This document shows, piece by piece, positions 27,838-36,803 of a stretch of 64,000 nt of DNA. The notes under the pieces were generated by a model. That model saw only the letters and a program-made list of their open reading frames with translations, did no database searches and was not told the origin of the DNA. Origin of the DNA: JALOOX01 sp964557955 (GTDB taxonomy: Bacteria > Desulfobacterota > Syntrophobacteria > Syntrophobacterales > Syntrophobacteraceae); NCBI GenBank assembly GCA_964557955.1, contig CAZLCS010000023.1, positions 1 to 64,000 of the forward strand, read 5' to 3'. The position numbers and the translations under genes were made by a program. Each line of letters starts with the position of its first letter. Positions within the stretch are counted from its first letter, which is position 1.

Positions 27838-28638
27838 ATGACGGCTCAGGGAAGTTTGGAAATCGGTGAGCTGACGCAGTTTGCTCTGGACACGGTCCAA
27901 AACGCCGGCAAGGAGGCATTACGGTTTTACGGAAGGGGCAATCTGCAGACCAAGTTCGACTCAGACCTCGTTACCGAGGCTGAGCTGCACCTGGTGGAAT
28001 TCTTCAGGGATCGCCTGAAGGCCAGCTTTCCCGAACACGAAATCTTTGGGGATGTTATGCCTTCCAAAGAGTACGAGCACGGCTCCAAACGTTATCTGTG
28101 GATCTATGACGCACTGGACGGCGTCGCCAACTTCCAGGCGGGCATTCCCATCTGGGGGATCTCGTTGGCGGTGTTTGAGAACTTCTGGCCGGTTTTTGGG
28201 GCTTTCTATATGCCCGTGACAGGGGATCTTTTTCACGCGAGGGCGGGGGAAAAAGCCTATTGGGGCAGTGAGTTGGTCCGCATTCCGGAGCAGGATGAGA
28301 TCAGCAATGAAAGCGTTCTCCTCACCTATTCACGCTTCCACAACCATTACCGATCTACTTTTCCAGGCAAGATCCGTAACCTGGGGTCCACGGGTGCTCA
28401 TATCTGTTACGTGGCCCGCGGTCGTGCGGAGGGGGCGCTGCTGGCCCACGTTTCATTCCAGGACCTGGCTGCGGCTCAAATCATCCTGACTGCGGCGGGG
28501 GGCAAGATCTGCAAACTGGACGGATCCGAATTTCATCTCAATGAATACCTTGACGGCGAGCAGATCGTAGAGCATTTACTGGCTGCGCCTCAGGGCTCGC
28601 ATAGCTCCATTTCCGCCTATCTTCAGGCGACGGACTGA
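27838..28638 (+). CDS. Inositol monophosphatase family protein with altered active site
   Basis: A 266-residue IMPase/CysQ-fold protein. The metal motif DPIDGTxNF appears as DALDGVANF (Asp91, Asp94) and the later WDxAAG motif as FQDLAAAQ with AGG following. The usual Glu-Glu of motif 1 is replaced by GDVMPS (Asp72). Substitutions leave activity uncertain; it may be a divergent phosphatase or a non-catalytic member. GAGGAGG precedes the ATG. It is convergent with the beta-CASP gene. Confidence 0.82.
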   Translation: MTAQGSLEIGELTQFALDTVQNAGKEALRFYGRGNLQTKFDSDLVTEAELHLVEFFRDRLKASFPEHEIFGDVMPSKEYEHGSKRYLWIYDALDGVANFQAGIPIWGISLAVFENFWPVFGAFYMPVTGDLFHARAGEKAYWGSELVRIPEQDEISNESVLLTYSRFHNHYRSTFPGKIRNLGSTGAHICYVARGRAEGALLAHVSFQDLAAAQIILTAAGGKICKLDGSEFHLNEYLDGEQIVEHLLAAPQGSHSSISAYLQATD

Positions 28639-28685
28639 GAACGGGTCAACCTGTACACAGAGCTGATCGAACAAGAAGGGCGGCA

Positions 28686-30296
28686 TCACTCCCGGGAAAT
28701 CCCAAGATGCATGAGGACCTCGTCCATGCGCCGTTCGATCTCGGACAGCTCCAGCACAACGGATTTCTGGGTGTCCCCGGGCAACTCCTGAGGGGCGGTT
28801 TCCAGCAGGGTCTTCAATGCCTGTGCCTTTTGAAGGAGGGCTGATGCACGCGCACGGCCGGCCTCGCTGACCTCTCCATCCTTCGCTTCAATATGCGGCG
28901 TTACCGCTCCAAGATCTATAGTCTCTCCCAGGGACGGCACGTGCGTACGGTACCCGAACCGCTGCCTTACCAGGGCGGCGAACTGCCGGGATGTGCTCTC
29001 CTCTCCGTGGATCACACAGACGCGCATGTGGTGGCTGTCGAAATGGCTCAGCCAATCCAGGAGGTCGTTCTGGTCCGCGTGTGCTGAGAAGCCACCAATA
29101 GTGAAAACCTTTGCCCTCACCACAATGCTTTCCCCAAAGATACGGACGGAAGACGCTCCCTCCACGATCGTTCGGCCAGTGGTCCCCACCGCCTGAAACC
29201 CCACGACCACCATCGAAGCACCCTTCCGCCAGAGGTTGTGCTTGAGATGGTGCTTGATCCGGCCGGCGGTGCACATCCCGTTGCCGGCGATCACGATGGC
29301 GGGGCCGGTAGTCAGGTTGATGGCCATGGACTCTTCGGCGGTCCGAGACAGAACAAGCTGCGGGAAATCGAAGGGATCATGACCTTTATTCACCACTGCC
29401 AGAGTCTCATCGTCATAGAACTCGCGCATGCGTCGGAAGATGGAAGTGGCCGCAATGGCCAGCGGGCTGTCCAGATAGACGGGCATGCTGGGGATGAGTC
29501 CTTTTCGAAAGAATTCCCCTAAAACAAAGAGCAGCTCCTGCGTTCTGGCCACCGCAAAGGCCGGAATCATCACCTTTTCGCCGTGCTGATAGCTGTAGTG
29601 GATGGCCTCAATGAGCTCTTTCTTGCTGTCCTCGAACGATTTGTGGTTGCGATTGCCGTAAGTTGACTCCAGAAAAAGTGTATCAGCGCTGTGGACAAAA
29701 TAAGGGTCCTTCACGATGAGCTGGTGCTTGTGCCCCAAATCCCCGGAGAAGACCACTTTATGCACGGAAGACTCGCTGCCACACCAGACTTCCAGGATGG
29801 ATGAGCCCAGGATATGACCGGCGTTACGAAAACAGAAGCTGAGTTCAGGTGAGAAATCCACGCGTTCATCAGCGGAGACTACCTCGAAGAAAGGAAAGCA
29901 GTCCTCAGCGTCCTTCACGGTGTAAAGCGGAACAACATCCGGCTTGCCTCGTCTTCGCATCTTGCGCGATTCCCACTCGGCCTCCATTTCCTGGATGTGG
30001 GCCGAATCCAGGAGCAGAATCTTCACCAATTCAGCCGTGGGAAGCGTCATGAAGATCTTTCCCCGGAACCCGTCCTTGACCAGTTTCGGAAGTCTTCCGC
30101 AATGATCGATGTGAGCATGTGTCAAAAACACCGCAGCGATCTGCCTCGGATTGAACCCCCACTCCTTGCGGTTGAGGGAATCCATGTCCGTGCCGCCCTG
30201 AAAAAGACCGCAGTCGATCAGATACTGCTTCCCATTGTCCAAGAGGAAACATGAGCCCGTCACACAACGTGATGCACCCAGGCATGTTATTCTCAT
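28686..30296 (-). CDS. MBL-fold beta-CASP ribonuclease-like protein
   Basis: A 536-residue metallo-beta-lactamase-fold protein of the Ysh1/CPSF73-like RNA-processing group. The metal motif HAHIDH (His60-His65) is intact, with FSGDLGHK and later FTIGGFSAHADQND (beta-CASP motif region) and VCVIHGEE. A further helical tail of about 70 residues (EVSEAGRARASALL to the end) is not part of the core. It probably acts on RNA in the cytoplasm; the substrate is unknown. Confidence 0.88.
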   Translation of the reverse strand: MRITCLGASRCVTGSCFLLDNGKQYLIDCGLFQGGTDMDSLNRKEWGFNPRQIAAVFLTHAHIDHCGRLPKLVKDGFRGKIFMTLPTAELVKILLLDSAHIQEMEAEWESRKMRRRGKPDVVPLYTVKDAEDCFPFFEVVSADERVDFSPELSFCFRNAGHILGSSILEVWCGSESSVHKVVFSGDLGHKHQLIVKDPYFVHSADTLFLESTYGNRNHKSFEDSKKELIEAIHYSYQHGEKVMIPAFAVARTQELLFVLGEFFRKGLIPSMPVYLDSPLAIAATSIFRRMREFYDDETLAVVNKGHDPFDFPQLVLSRTAEESMAINLTTGPAIVIAGNGMCTAGRIKHHLKHNLWRKGASMVVVGFQAVGTTGRTIVEGASSVRIFGESIVVRAKVFTIGGFSAHADQNDLLDWLSHFDSHHMRVCVIHGEESTSRQFAALVRQRFGYRTHVPSLGETIDLGAVTPHIEAKDGEVSEAGRARASALLQKAQALKTLLETAPQELPGDTQKSVVLELSEIERRMDEVLMHLGISRE

Positions 30297-30838
30297 CCAT
30301 CACCTCTCACCGTTTCTGTTCGTGAAATGATCTCGGCCTGCCGCGCCATATGCAGCGTCTCTGGCGCTGGAAGGCACCGAATACTATCATTTTGAGTTCA
30401 GTTGCCAACGACGAATCCCCGCTGCGACAGCCTTGGAAGCCCGGCTTCGGTTAAAGATGCCTCACCGCTAGAAGCATTTATGACACACTCAGCCGTAGTG
30501 GAGTCTCATTTTTGACACATAGGAATGATGCAGAGATGGCAAGGACTCATTGCTCCGAGGAGCGGTTGAAGCCCTGAGGTCAAGTCAAAATTTCGACCCT
30601 CAGCTCCAAAGTGGGGGTATCGCAGGAGAAGCAGACGACGCTGTCACTGCACCCAGGCAGGCGGTGAATGCCTTCCGTCGCATCTCACAAGGCTCAAAGA
30701 TCGCAGTCCTGCACCACGTCCTCTCCTGGGGGAAATTTTTGCCCACTTCTCCAGGAAAATGCTGGATCCTTTGACGCGAGGCGGCCGGCTTGGATGCACT
30801 CATGCCATGCACGCTCCGAATTTTGAGGAGCGTGCAGC
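30297..30838. other. Intergenic region without recognised gene
   Basis: 542 bases between the beta-CASP gene start and the small membrane gene stop. A 74-codon frame (30550-30774, plus) has no ribosome site or recognisable sequence. TGACACA occurs twice (near 30481 and 30516). Nothing else was seen apart from the hairpin at its right edge. Confidence 0.4.
30809..30835 (-). terminator. Hairpin after the 48-residue gene
   Basis: GCACGCTCC (30809-30817) and GGAGCGTGC (30827-30835) form a perfect 9-bp stem just past the stop at 30839. There is no clear T-run, so termination is only suggested by position. Confidence 0.5.
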
Positions 30839-30985
30839 TCAGCTGGCGATATCGTTCACGGGGCGGTAGATGTCATTAGCAGCCATGGCCTCCTCACCTC
30901 TTCGAGCGCTCTGTGCCAGTGCAATGGCCACAAATGCAGCCAAATTCCCGACAAAAAGTCCGGCCAGAAAGTATATCCAACCCAT
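30839..30985 (-). CDS. Small single-helix membrane protein (48 residues)
   Basis: Reading the minus strand gives MGWIYFLAGLFVGNLAAFVA, then IALAQSARRGEEA and ending NDIAS. The hydrophobic N-terminus and following R/E segment resemble short single-pass proteins of the DUF3789 kind. GGGGGAG lies 6 bases before ATG 30985, and a hairpin follows the stop, so the frame looks genuine despite its size. Function unknown. Confidence 0.6.
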   Translation of the reverse strand: MGWIYFLAGLFVGNLAAFVAIALAQSARRGEEAMAANDIYRPVNDIAS

Positions 30986-31179
30986 GGCAGTCTCCCCCAG
31001 TCATCTGTATAATGTGCAGTACATTTGTGGCTGTTTCCCAATGTGCCAGAAATTATAAGCAATAAATCGGCCATCTCGACGGTTTTCAGACACATTCAAG
31101 GACATTTTGGACACGATCACACTGAATTTGTCCGCTTTGAAGGGGATCCTGCTCTGTGAGTAACGGGAGGAGAAAGGCC

Positions 31180-32013
31180 ATGAAGATTCGATGCTTTGCC
31201 CTCAAAGCCCTTGTGCTTGCTTTTCTGTTCTGTCCGTTGAGCTGTATCCAGGTGGAAAGTCGAATTCTTGTAAAACCCGATGGAAGCGGAACCGTGGAGG
31301 AAAGATTCCTCATGCGCAAGGAATTCGTCCAGGCAATGCAGGAATTGGGCAAAGCAGCAGAGACAGCCGGAGAAAAGAAGGATGAACCCAGCCCAAGCTC
31401 TCTGTACGATGAGGAGAAGCTCAGGGCAAAGGCTTCAGAAATGGGGGAGGGGGTTTCCTTCGTTGCCGGCAGGAAGATCGAATCAGAAAAGTATGAAGGT
31501 TATACGGTCACCTATGCTTTCAAAGATATCAGCACTCTCAGAATCAACCAAAACCCTCACGAAAACACCGCACAGGCATCCGGGGAGGTCTCCCCACCTC
31601 CAGTCAAAGAGTACATGACTTTCAACTTCAAACCAGGACACCCGTGTTTGCTCACCATCAAATCACCACAGAAGGAGACTCCGACGCCCACGGAGGACCA
31701 GCCGTCAGGTTCCGAAGAAGAATCCGTAGCAGATGAAATGCCTCTGGAAGCCAGGGAGCTCTTCGAGGGCATGCGCATGGCCTTGCTCCTGGAGATCCAG
31801 GGCTCCATCGTGGAAACCAATGCGACCCACGTGGACGGCTCCCGTATCACCCTGATGGAGCTGGACTTCGGCAAGCTGCTCGAAAACCCCAAGGCCCTGA
31901 AGACTCTCAATGAGGCCCAGAAGAAAAGCGTGGAGAGCGCCAAAGAGGTGATGAAGGATTTTCCGGGAATCAAAGTGGACCTGAACAAAGAGGTCCTGGT
32001 CAAATTCCAGTAA
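31180..32013 (+). CDS. Putative lipoprotein with LppM-like N-terminal pattern
   Basis: A 277-residue exported protein. The signal ends at CPLSC (Cys22), a non-ideal lipobox; the mature part begins QVESRILVKPDGSGTVEERF, a pattern seen in LppM-like lipoproteins. A Pro/Glu/Ser-rich stretch (about 168-185) splits the protein. The C-terminal part is charged and helical. Function unknown. GGGAGGAG precedes ATG 31180. It is flanked by intergenic DNA on both sides, so it is a single-gene unit. Confidence 0.7.
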   Translation: MKIRCFALKALVLAFLFCPLSCIQVESRILVKPDGSGTVEERFLMRKEFVQAMQELGKAAETAGEKKDEPSPSSLYDEEKLRAKASEMGEGVSFVAGRKIESEKYEGYTVTYAFKDISTLRINQNPHENTAQASGEVSPPPVKEYMTFNFKPGHPCLLTIKSPQKETPTPTEDQPSGSEEESVADEMPLEARELFEGMRMALLLEIQGSIVETNATHVDGSRITLMELDFGKLLENPKALKTLNEAQKKSVESAKEVMKDFPGIKVDLNKEVLVKFQ

Positions 32014-32560
32014 CACTCTCGGATCACAGCACTCCGCCAGCACGATGAATACAGCTGCAAGCTTCCATGGTCGATTGGAACAAGTGCAGTATGGAATCGT
32101 CGCGGCTGCAAAGCGGGCGAAACGAAGCCCGCAACATTCAGCGTGAGACGCGAGACCTGAGCGTTGATATGAAGCTCTCCCGTTCCTATTGTCTCTGGTG
32201 TGGCAATGGACGAATGAGTACAGGCCAACACGATAGAGTGTCCAGCTCTCGAGTCGTCATTCCGGCAGTGTTTCGGCCGGAATCCACAAAGAAGCTGGAT
32301 GCCGGCTTAACGGCCATGAGCATCCGCGGCGCTCACCCCCATGCATGGAAATCTATTTCCATGGTAAAGATTGCCGGCATGACGAGCCGGGAAATGGACA
32401 TCTTTTTCTGTGGAGGTGTAATGAGGATGCGGTTCGGAGCCAAGCCATGAATGCATTGCCCGTATTGAGACAATTCGAATACCCTTTGAGACAGGGAGTC
32501 CTTCGCCCCTGCCGTGACGTTCGCCCGGATGCCCGAGCAGTCCGGGAAAGGAGCCTTGAA
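32014..32560. other. Intergenic region with palindromic repeat element
   Basis: 547 bases without a convincing gene. It contains the REP/MITE-like element listed at 32255-32384. A frame at 32067-32450 has no recognisable product and runs through this element. Confidence 0.5.
32255..32384. repeat. REP/MITE-like palindromic element with terminal inverted repeats
   Basis: The ends CGTCATTCCGGCA (32255-32267) and TGCCGGCATGACG (32372-32384) match as inverted repeats in 12 of 13 places. Inside are stems CCGGAATCCA/TGGATGCCGG, GGATGC/GCATCC and CATGGAAAT/ATTTCCATG (32344-32363). This matches the style of dispersed palindromic intergenic elements in proteobacteria. Only one copy is seen in the window. 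Confidence 0.6.
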
Positions 32561-32734
32561 ATGGCAAAATCCACCATATGGAAAATGTTCATACTCGGTT
32601 TACTGACCTTGAGCTTGGCCGCCTGCGAGACGCCCAAGAATTACAATCGAGCGGCGGGTTGGGAGCAGCAGCGCTTTGACTGCAATGGAGACGTGGCCAG
32701 CAATTACCCGCCTTACTGTCATCCGAGCCGTTAG
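32561..32734 (+). CDS. Small lipoprotein
   Basis: A 57-residue protein with a basic start, a hydrophobic stretch and a good lipobox LAAC (Cys22). The mature part is only 36 residues with two further Cys, in CETPKNYNRAAG and YPPYCHPSR. AAAGGAG lies 7 bases before the ATG. Function unknown. It lies 255 bases upstream of the papain-like peptidase on the same strand, with no obvious gene between. Confidence 0.65.
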   Translation: MAKSTIWKMFILGLLTLSLAACETPKNYNRAAGWEQQRFDCNGDVASNYPPYCHPSR

Positions 32735-32989
32735 GTCTTGCCGAGCCGTTACCGTCAGAGGGTCCACTCGATGCGACAGGGTTTTCCCGGCAAGTAGGGC
32801 CAAAGGGCATCAGACCGCCCTGGATTGCGGCTCAGCCTGCACCGATTCGAGGAGAAACGGGAGACTGAACAATCACCTTGCCGCATGCATGAGTGGGAAT
32901 CGAGTGCTGCTGTTCAAAACAGCAACGATGCCTGCCTGATAAGAGTGCGTAATCACGAGCGAAACCGCCCATGAAAGGAGATCGCCGGC

Positions 32990-33466
32990 ATGAGCCTGTA
33001 CACGGTTCCCAACGTCTACTACATTTCTCAAGGCACCGCCCAGACTTGTTGGCGTGCGGGATATGAGATGCTACTCCGCCATAAGGGGAAAGACCCCAGG
33101 CTGGTCGATCAACTCCCCAATGCAGCGCAGATGAGAACCCGGGGCATCATGGACCATGAATTCGCGACGTGTGCCGCCTCCCTGGGTCTCGGCGGCATTC
33201 GATACACGTATTTCAAAGACATCACGCTCCTGGAGCATGCGCTTCGCTCCTGGGGACCCGTGTGGTGCTCCGGCTTTTATTTCCCCAACACCCAGGCCAA
33301 GCACATCGTCGTGATCGGAGGAGTCGACGTTGACGATCGCAAAGTATTGGCCTACGACCCGTGGCGGGGATACACGGGGGCCCAGGGAAAACCCGTTCTC
33401 TGGTCCTTTTCCTATTTCGCCAACAACTTGAACCCTGTGCCCTGGGCCTGCCAGCTCTGGTACTGA
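32990..33466 (+). CDS. Papain-like cysteine peptidase (AvrRpt2/C70-type)
   Basis: A 158-residue single-domain protein with no signal peptide. The papain triad can be placed as Cys20 (TAQTCWRAGYEM), His105 (AKHIVVIGGVD) and Asp123 (VLAYDPWRG), with Gln14 as oxyanion residue. This arrangement fits the papain-like C70 family of bacterial effectors and housekeeping amidases. Target unknown. It may be delivered by a secretion route or act in the cytoplasm; the sequence does not say. Its ATG follows AAAGGAG. Confidence 0.75.
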   Translation: MSLYTVPNVYYISQGTAQTCWRAGYEMLLRHKGKDPRLVDQLPNAAQMRTRGIMDHEFATCAASLGLGGIRYTYFKDITLLEHALRSWGPVWCSGFYFPNTQAKHIVVIGGVDVDDRKVLAYDPWRGYTGAQGKPVLWSFSYFANNLNPVPWACQLWY

Positions 33467-33990
33467 ACCGAATCACCCTGAAGAAACCACAGGCCCTGAG
33501 CCAGGTCCCTGATGGAGGGGATATTCCGGTCTTTCGCACCCCTGCCATCCCCCCGCCGATGCTGTTGATTCGATTTCATTGACTCCATCACGCCGGGCGC
33601 CCTTGGCCTCCCTGATCGAGCGGCATCACCCGGCCCCTCTAAAGTACTACTCCCTTGCAGGAGTTGAGGTACGGAAGCTGTAACCGATTATCCATCAGAT
33701 CTTCACCTTTCCGTAACAGATCCACCAAAGCTTTCAGGTAGAAACGGTCCTCAAGGAGAGGTTCATGGCCCCGGCCGGCTTGATGAGGGGGCCAGCGCGC
33801 AAATGGCTCATGCTGGTCGCGCTGAGGGATTCAGGCACGAGCGCAAGTCCTCTGGGGGTTTCGGGGTTCGGACTGTATGCACCCTGAAGAGTGACGCCTG
33901 CTGCCGCGGATCGTGGATGAACCTTCGCCGGGGAACACTGGAAGCTTTATTGGAGGTCCTACTGAGACAGAAGAAAAGGAGAAAGAGTCA
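33467..33990. other. Intergenic region before alkaline phosphatase
   Basis: 524 bases with no convincing gene. A pair of CTGTAAC/GTAACAG sequences (near 33678 and 33714) could be an operator but does not match the PhoB-box spacing. Confidence 0.35.
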
Positions 33991-35517
33991 ATGGAGAGAA
34001 AGCACTTGACCCTGTTGTTGCTGGCCTTTGCGATCTTGTTCGCAACGGCGGCGAACGCAACCCCGCCCAAGTATGTCTTCTTCTTCCTGGGCGACGGCAT
34101 GGCGAGCTCGCAGATTCAGGCGACGGAAGCCTATTTGACGACCTTGAACGGCGGCAAGGCCACCGAGGCGGCGGATCTGCTGAAGCCCGAAAACCGTCTG
34201 AACATGAGCAAGATGCCCGTCCACGGCATGCAGACGACGTACGACGCCCACGCGCTGATGACGGACTCCGCCTCGGCCGGCACCGCCTTCGCCTGCGGCA
34301 TCAAGACCCTGTCAGGCGTCATTGGCATGGACGACACCAAGACCATCAATTATAAAAGCGTGGCCCAGCTCGCAAAGGAGAAGGGCAGGAAAGTCGGCAT
34401 CATCTCCAGCGTCTCGCTCGATCACGCGACCCCTGCGTCCTACTACGCCAGCGCTCCCAGCCGCGGCCTGATGAACAACATCGCTTCCCAGATGGCGTCG
34501 ACAGGCTATGAGTTCTTCGGAGGCGGCGGGTTGGTTTTTCCGGAAGAAACCACGAAGAACCCCGCCAATGACACTGACAATGATGTCTGGGCCATGCTCA
34601 CCGCTAACGGCTACACGGTGCTCAACGACCGCGACTCCATCCTGGCACTCAAAAACAATCCTAAGGATAAGGTGGTGTGCATCAACCCCTTCCTGCAGGA
34701 CTCTTCGGCCATGCCTTATGCAATTGACCGCCCTGCCACGAATCTCTCTCTCGAGGAAATGACCCAGGTCGCCATCGCCAATCTCGACGAGGGGAGAAGG
34801 GGAAAAGGCTTCTTCATCATGGTCGAGGGCGGCAAGATCGACTGGGCCTGCCATGCCAACGACGCCATGGCCGCCATCGGCGACATGCTGGATTTCGACA
34901 AGGCTATCGGCGTCGCTCTTGAATTCTACAAAAAGAACCCCCGTGACACCCTCATCATCGTCACCGGCGACCATGAAACCGGCGGCATGTCCATCGGGCA
35001 CGCCACCACCGCCTACACGGCATACTATGACCGGCTTCTCGGCCAGAAGAACAGCTTCCAGCACTTTGGTGCCAATCAGTGGGCCGAGCACAAGGCCGCC
35101 TACAGCACAACTGCCTGTGTCGACCCGTCCCTCTCCACCAACCTTCAGGCGGACACCGAGATGCTCAGTCTCATGTCCGAGATCTTTGGACTGAACTGGA
35201 CCGATTTGAACGATTATCAGAAAGAGAGACTGGAAGACGCTTACGACAAATCCATGTGTGGCAGCAATGACAATACCCAAGCGGAAAACACTTTCCTTTA
35301 CGGTGGTTATGAGCCCATCATCGTCACGATCACGCACGTCCTGAACGAGCGCGCCAGTATCGGCTGGACCTCTTACTCCCACACGGGCGTCCCGGTCCCG
35401 CTGTTCGCCCAAGGCAAGCATGCCGACCAATTTGCAGGGTTCTACGACAACACAGACATTGCCAAACGCCTCGCCAGAATCATGGGCGTGCGGGAGAACC
35501 TGCCGATTCAGAAATGA
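33991..35517 (+). CDS. Alkaline phosphatase (PhoA superfamily)
   Basis: A 508-residue periplasmic phosphomonoesterase. A signal peptide (about 1-23, ending ANA) precedes FFFLGDGMASSQI (metal Asp), the nucleophile Ser93 in MTDSASAGTAFACG, GKIDWACHANDAM and VTGDHETGGMSIG. The TSYSHTGVPVPLFAQG segment supplies the last metal His. ATG 33991 follows AAAGGAGAAAGAG and gives the signal peptide; the frame continues upstream without support. It would release phosphate from organic esters. A strong terminator follows. Confidence 0.95.
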   Translation: MERKHLTLLLLAFAILFATAANATPPKYVFFFLGDGMASSQIQATEAYLTTLNGGKATEAADLLKPENRLNMSKMPVHGMQTTYDAHALMTDSASAGTAFACGIKTLSGVIGMDDTKTINYKSVAQLAKEKGRKVGIISSVSLDHATPASYYASAPSRGLMNNIASQMASTGYEFFGGGGLVFPEETTKNPANDTDNDVWAMLTANGYTVLNDRDSILALKNNPKDKVVCINPFLQDSSAMPYAIDRPATNLSLEEMTQVAIANLDEGRRGKGFFIMVEGGKIDWACHANDAMAAIGDMLDFDKAIGVALEFYKKNPRDTLIIVTGDHETGGMSIGHATTAYTAYYDRLLGQKNSFQHFGANQWAEHKAAYSTTACVDPSLSTNLQADTEMLSLMSEIFGLNWTDLNDYQKERLEDAYDKSMCGSNDNTQAENTFLYGGYEPIIVTITHVLNERASIGWTSYSHTGVPVPLFAQGKHADQFAGFYDNTDIAKRLARIMGVRENLPIQK

Positions 35518-35542
35518 TCTTCGAGATTCAATGACCTTTGGG

Positions 35543-35573
35543 AACGGCGCCGCGTCAACTGCGGCGCCGTTTT
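35543..35573 (+). terminator. Rho-independent terminator of alkaline phosphatase gene
   Basis: AACGGCGCCGC (35543-35553) pairs perfectly with GCGGCGCCGTT (35561-35571), followed by TTT. Confidence 0.88.
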
Positions 35574-35600
35574 CCGTTAATCAGCCCAACAGGAGGACCC

Positions 35601-36803
35601 ATGCCCCACCTGCAGCGCGAATGGCTCTTCTCACTCATCCTTGCAGGCATCTGCTTCTCACTGGCCTTCGTGGACATAGCCGGCATTCCACAGGCCAACG
35701 AAGGATTCCGCTGCCGTGCCCTGATCACGAACGTGGACAACAGCCGCGTGCGAACGAACCTCATCGTCAAAACCAATCAGCAGTTTTTGACCGTGAAGCT
35801 CGTGGACGGCCCCCATCGGAACCAGGAGCTTCAAGTGGTGAACATGCTCTCCGGCAAGATGGAGCTGGATGAGTTCTATGAAGACGGCAGCGTCATCCTG
35901 GTGGAATACCATGCGCCCGAAGGCAAGCCGGCCAACGGCATTGCGCGAGGGTTTTACCGGTTGAGGCTGCAGCTCCTGCTGATCGGGCTCTTCACGCTGC
36001 TGCTCCTGGCAGTCGCAGGCGTGACCGGGCTCAAAGCCGCCCTCTCCTTTGTCTTTGCAGCCATGGTGCTCTGGAAGCTGTTCTTCCCGCTCCTGCTCCG
36101 CGGCTGTCCACCCATCCCCACCGGCCTGGGGATCGTCACTTTGCTGACCAGTGTGATCTGCTTCTCCGTCGGCGGGCTCACCCGAAGGGGCATGACCACC
36201 TTTCTAGGTTCCATGCTGGGGCTGCTCCTCACATGCGGCCTCGCGGTCTGGTTCACCAACATGTTCCGACTCCATGGAGCCGTGCGCCCTTTCGCCGAAA
36301 TGCTGCTCTACTCGGGCTACTTTGGGCTGAACCTGACGGAGATCTTTGCCGCCAGCGTATTCATCGCCTGCTCGGGGGCGGTCATGGACCTGGCCATGGA
36401 CATCGCCGCCACCATGGATGAGCTCAAGCTCAGACATCCCGGCATTGGGCCCTTGGAGCACATGCGCTCGGGCCTTCGCGTGGGTCGGGCGGTAACCGGA
36501 ACCATGACGACCACGCTGCTCCTGGCCTACACGGGGAGCCATATCACCATGTTCATGGTCTTCCTGGCCAAAGGGCTCCCCGCCGAAAATCTCCTGAACG
36601 CCCCCTTCGTGGCCGCCGAAGTGCTGAACATCCTGGTGGGCAGTTTCGGGGTGGTCACCGTGGCCCCATTCACCGTCTTGGTGGCCGGACTCCTTTACCA
36701 CTTCGACAGCGGATCGGTCAGGGCATTCCGTGAATGGTCGCGAGGGGGGCGCCTTCGAGCCAGTCAGGGCTCTCGCCGGCCTTCTCAGATATCGGCGGAC
36801 TGA
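35601..36803 (+). CDS. YibE/F family membrane protein
   Basis: A 400-residue protein with one N-terminal helix, a soluble OB-like stretch (about 30-115, LITNVDNSRVRTNLIVKT) and about eight helices thereafter. The family hallmark is around GRAVTGTMTTTLLLAYTGSH. Function not established; transport has been suggested for Gram-positive relatives. AGGAGG precedes ATG 35601. The 3' end overlaps the convergent phosphofructokinase gene by 19 bases. Confidence 0.85.
   Translation: MPHLQREWLFSLILAGICFSLAFVDIAGIPQANEGFRCRALITNVDNSRVRTNLIVKTNQQFLTVKLVDGPHRNQELQVVNMLSGKMELDEFYEDGSVILVEYHAPEGKPANGIARGFYRLRLQLLLIGLFTLLLLAVAGVTGLKAALSFVFAAMVLWKLFFPLLLRGCPPIPTGLGIVTLLTSVICFSVGGLTRRGMTTFLGSMLGLLLTCGLAVWFTNMFRLHGAVRPFAEMLLYSGYFGLNLTEIFAASVFIACSGAVMDLAMDIAATMDELKLRHPGIGPLEHMRSGLRVGRAVTGTMTTTLLLAYTGSHITMFMVFLAKGLPAENLLNAPFVAAEVLNILVGSFGVVTVAPFTVLVAGLLYHFDSGSVRAFREWSRGGRLRASQGSRRPSQISAD

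Noticed and set aside
30550..30774. 74-codon plus-strand frame
   Set aside because: No start signal, no recognisable motif, low-complexity codon pattern.
33678..33720. Pho box before alkaline phosphatase
   Set aside because: CTGTAAC-type repeats do not fit the 11-base PhoB repeat spacing.
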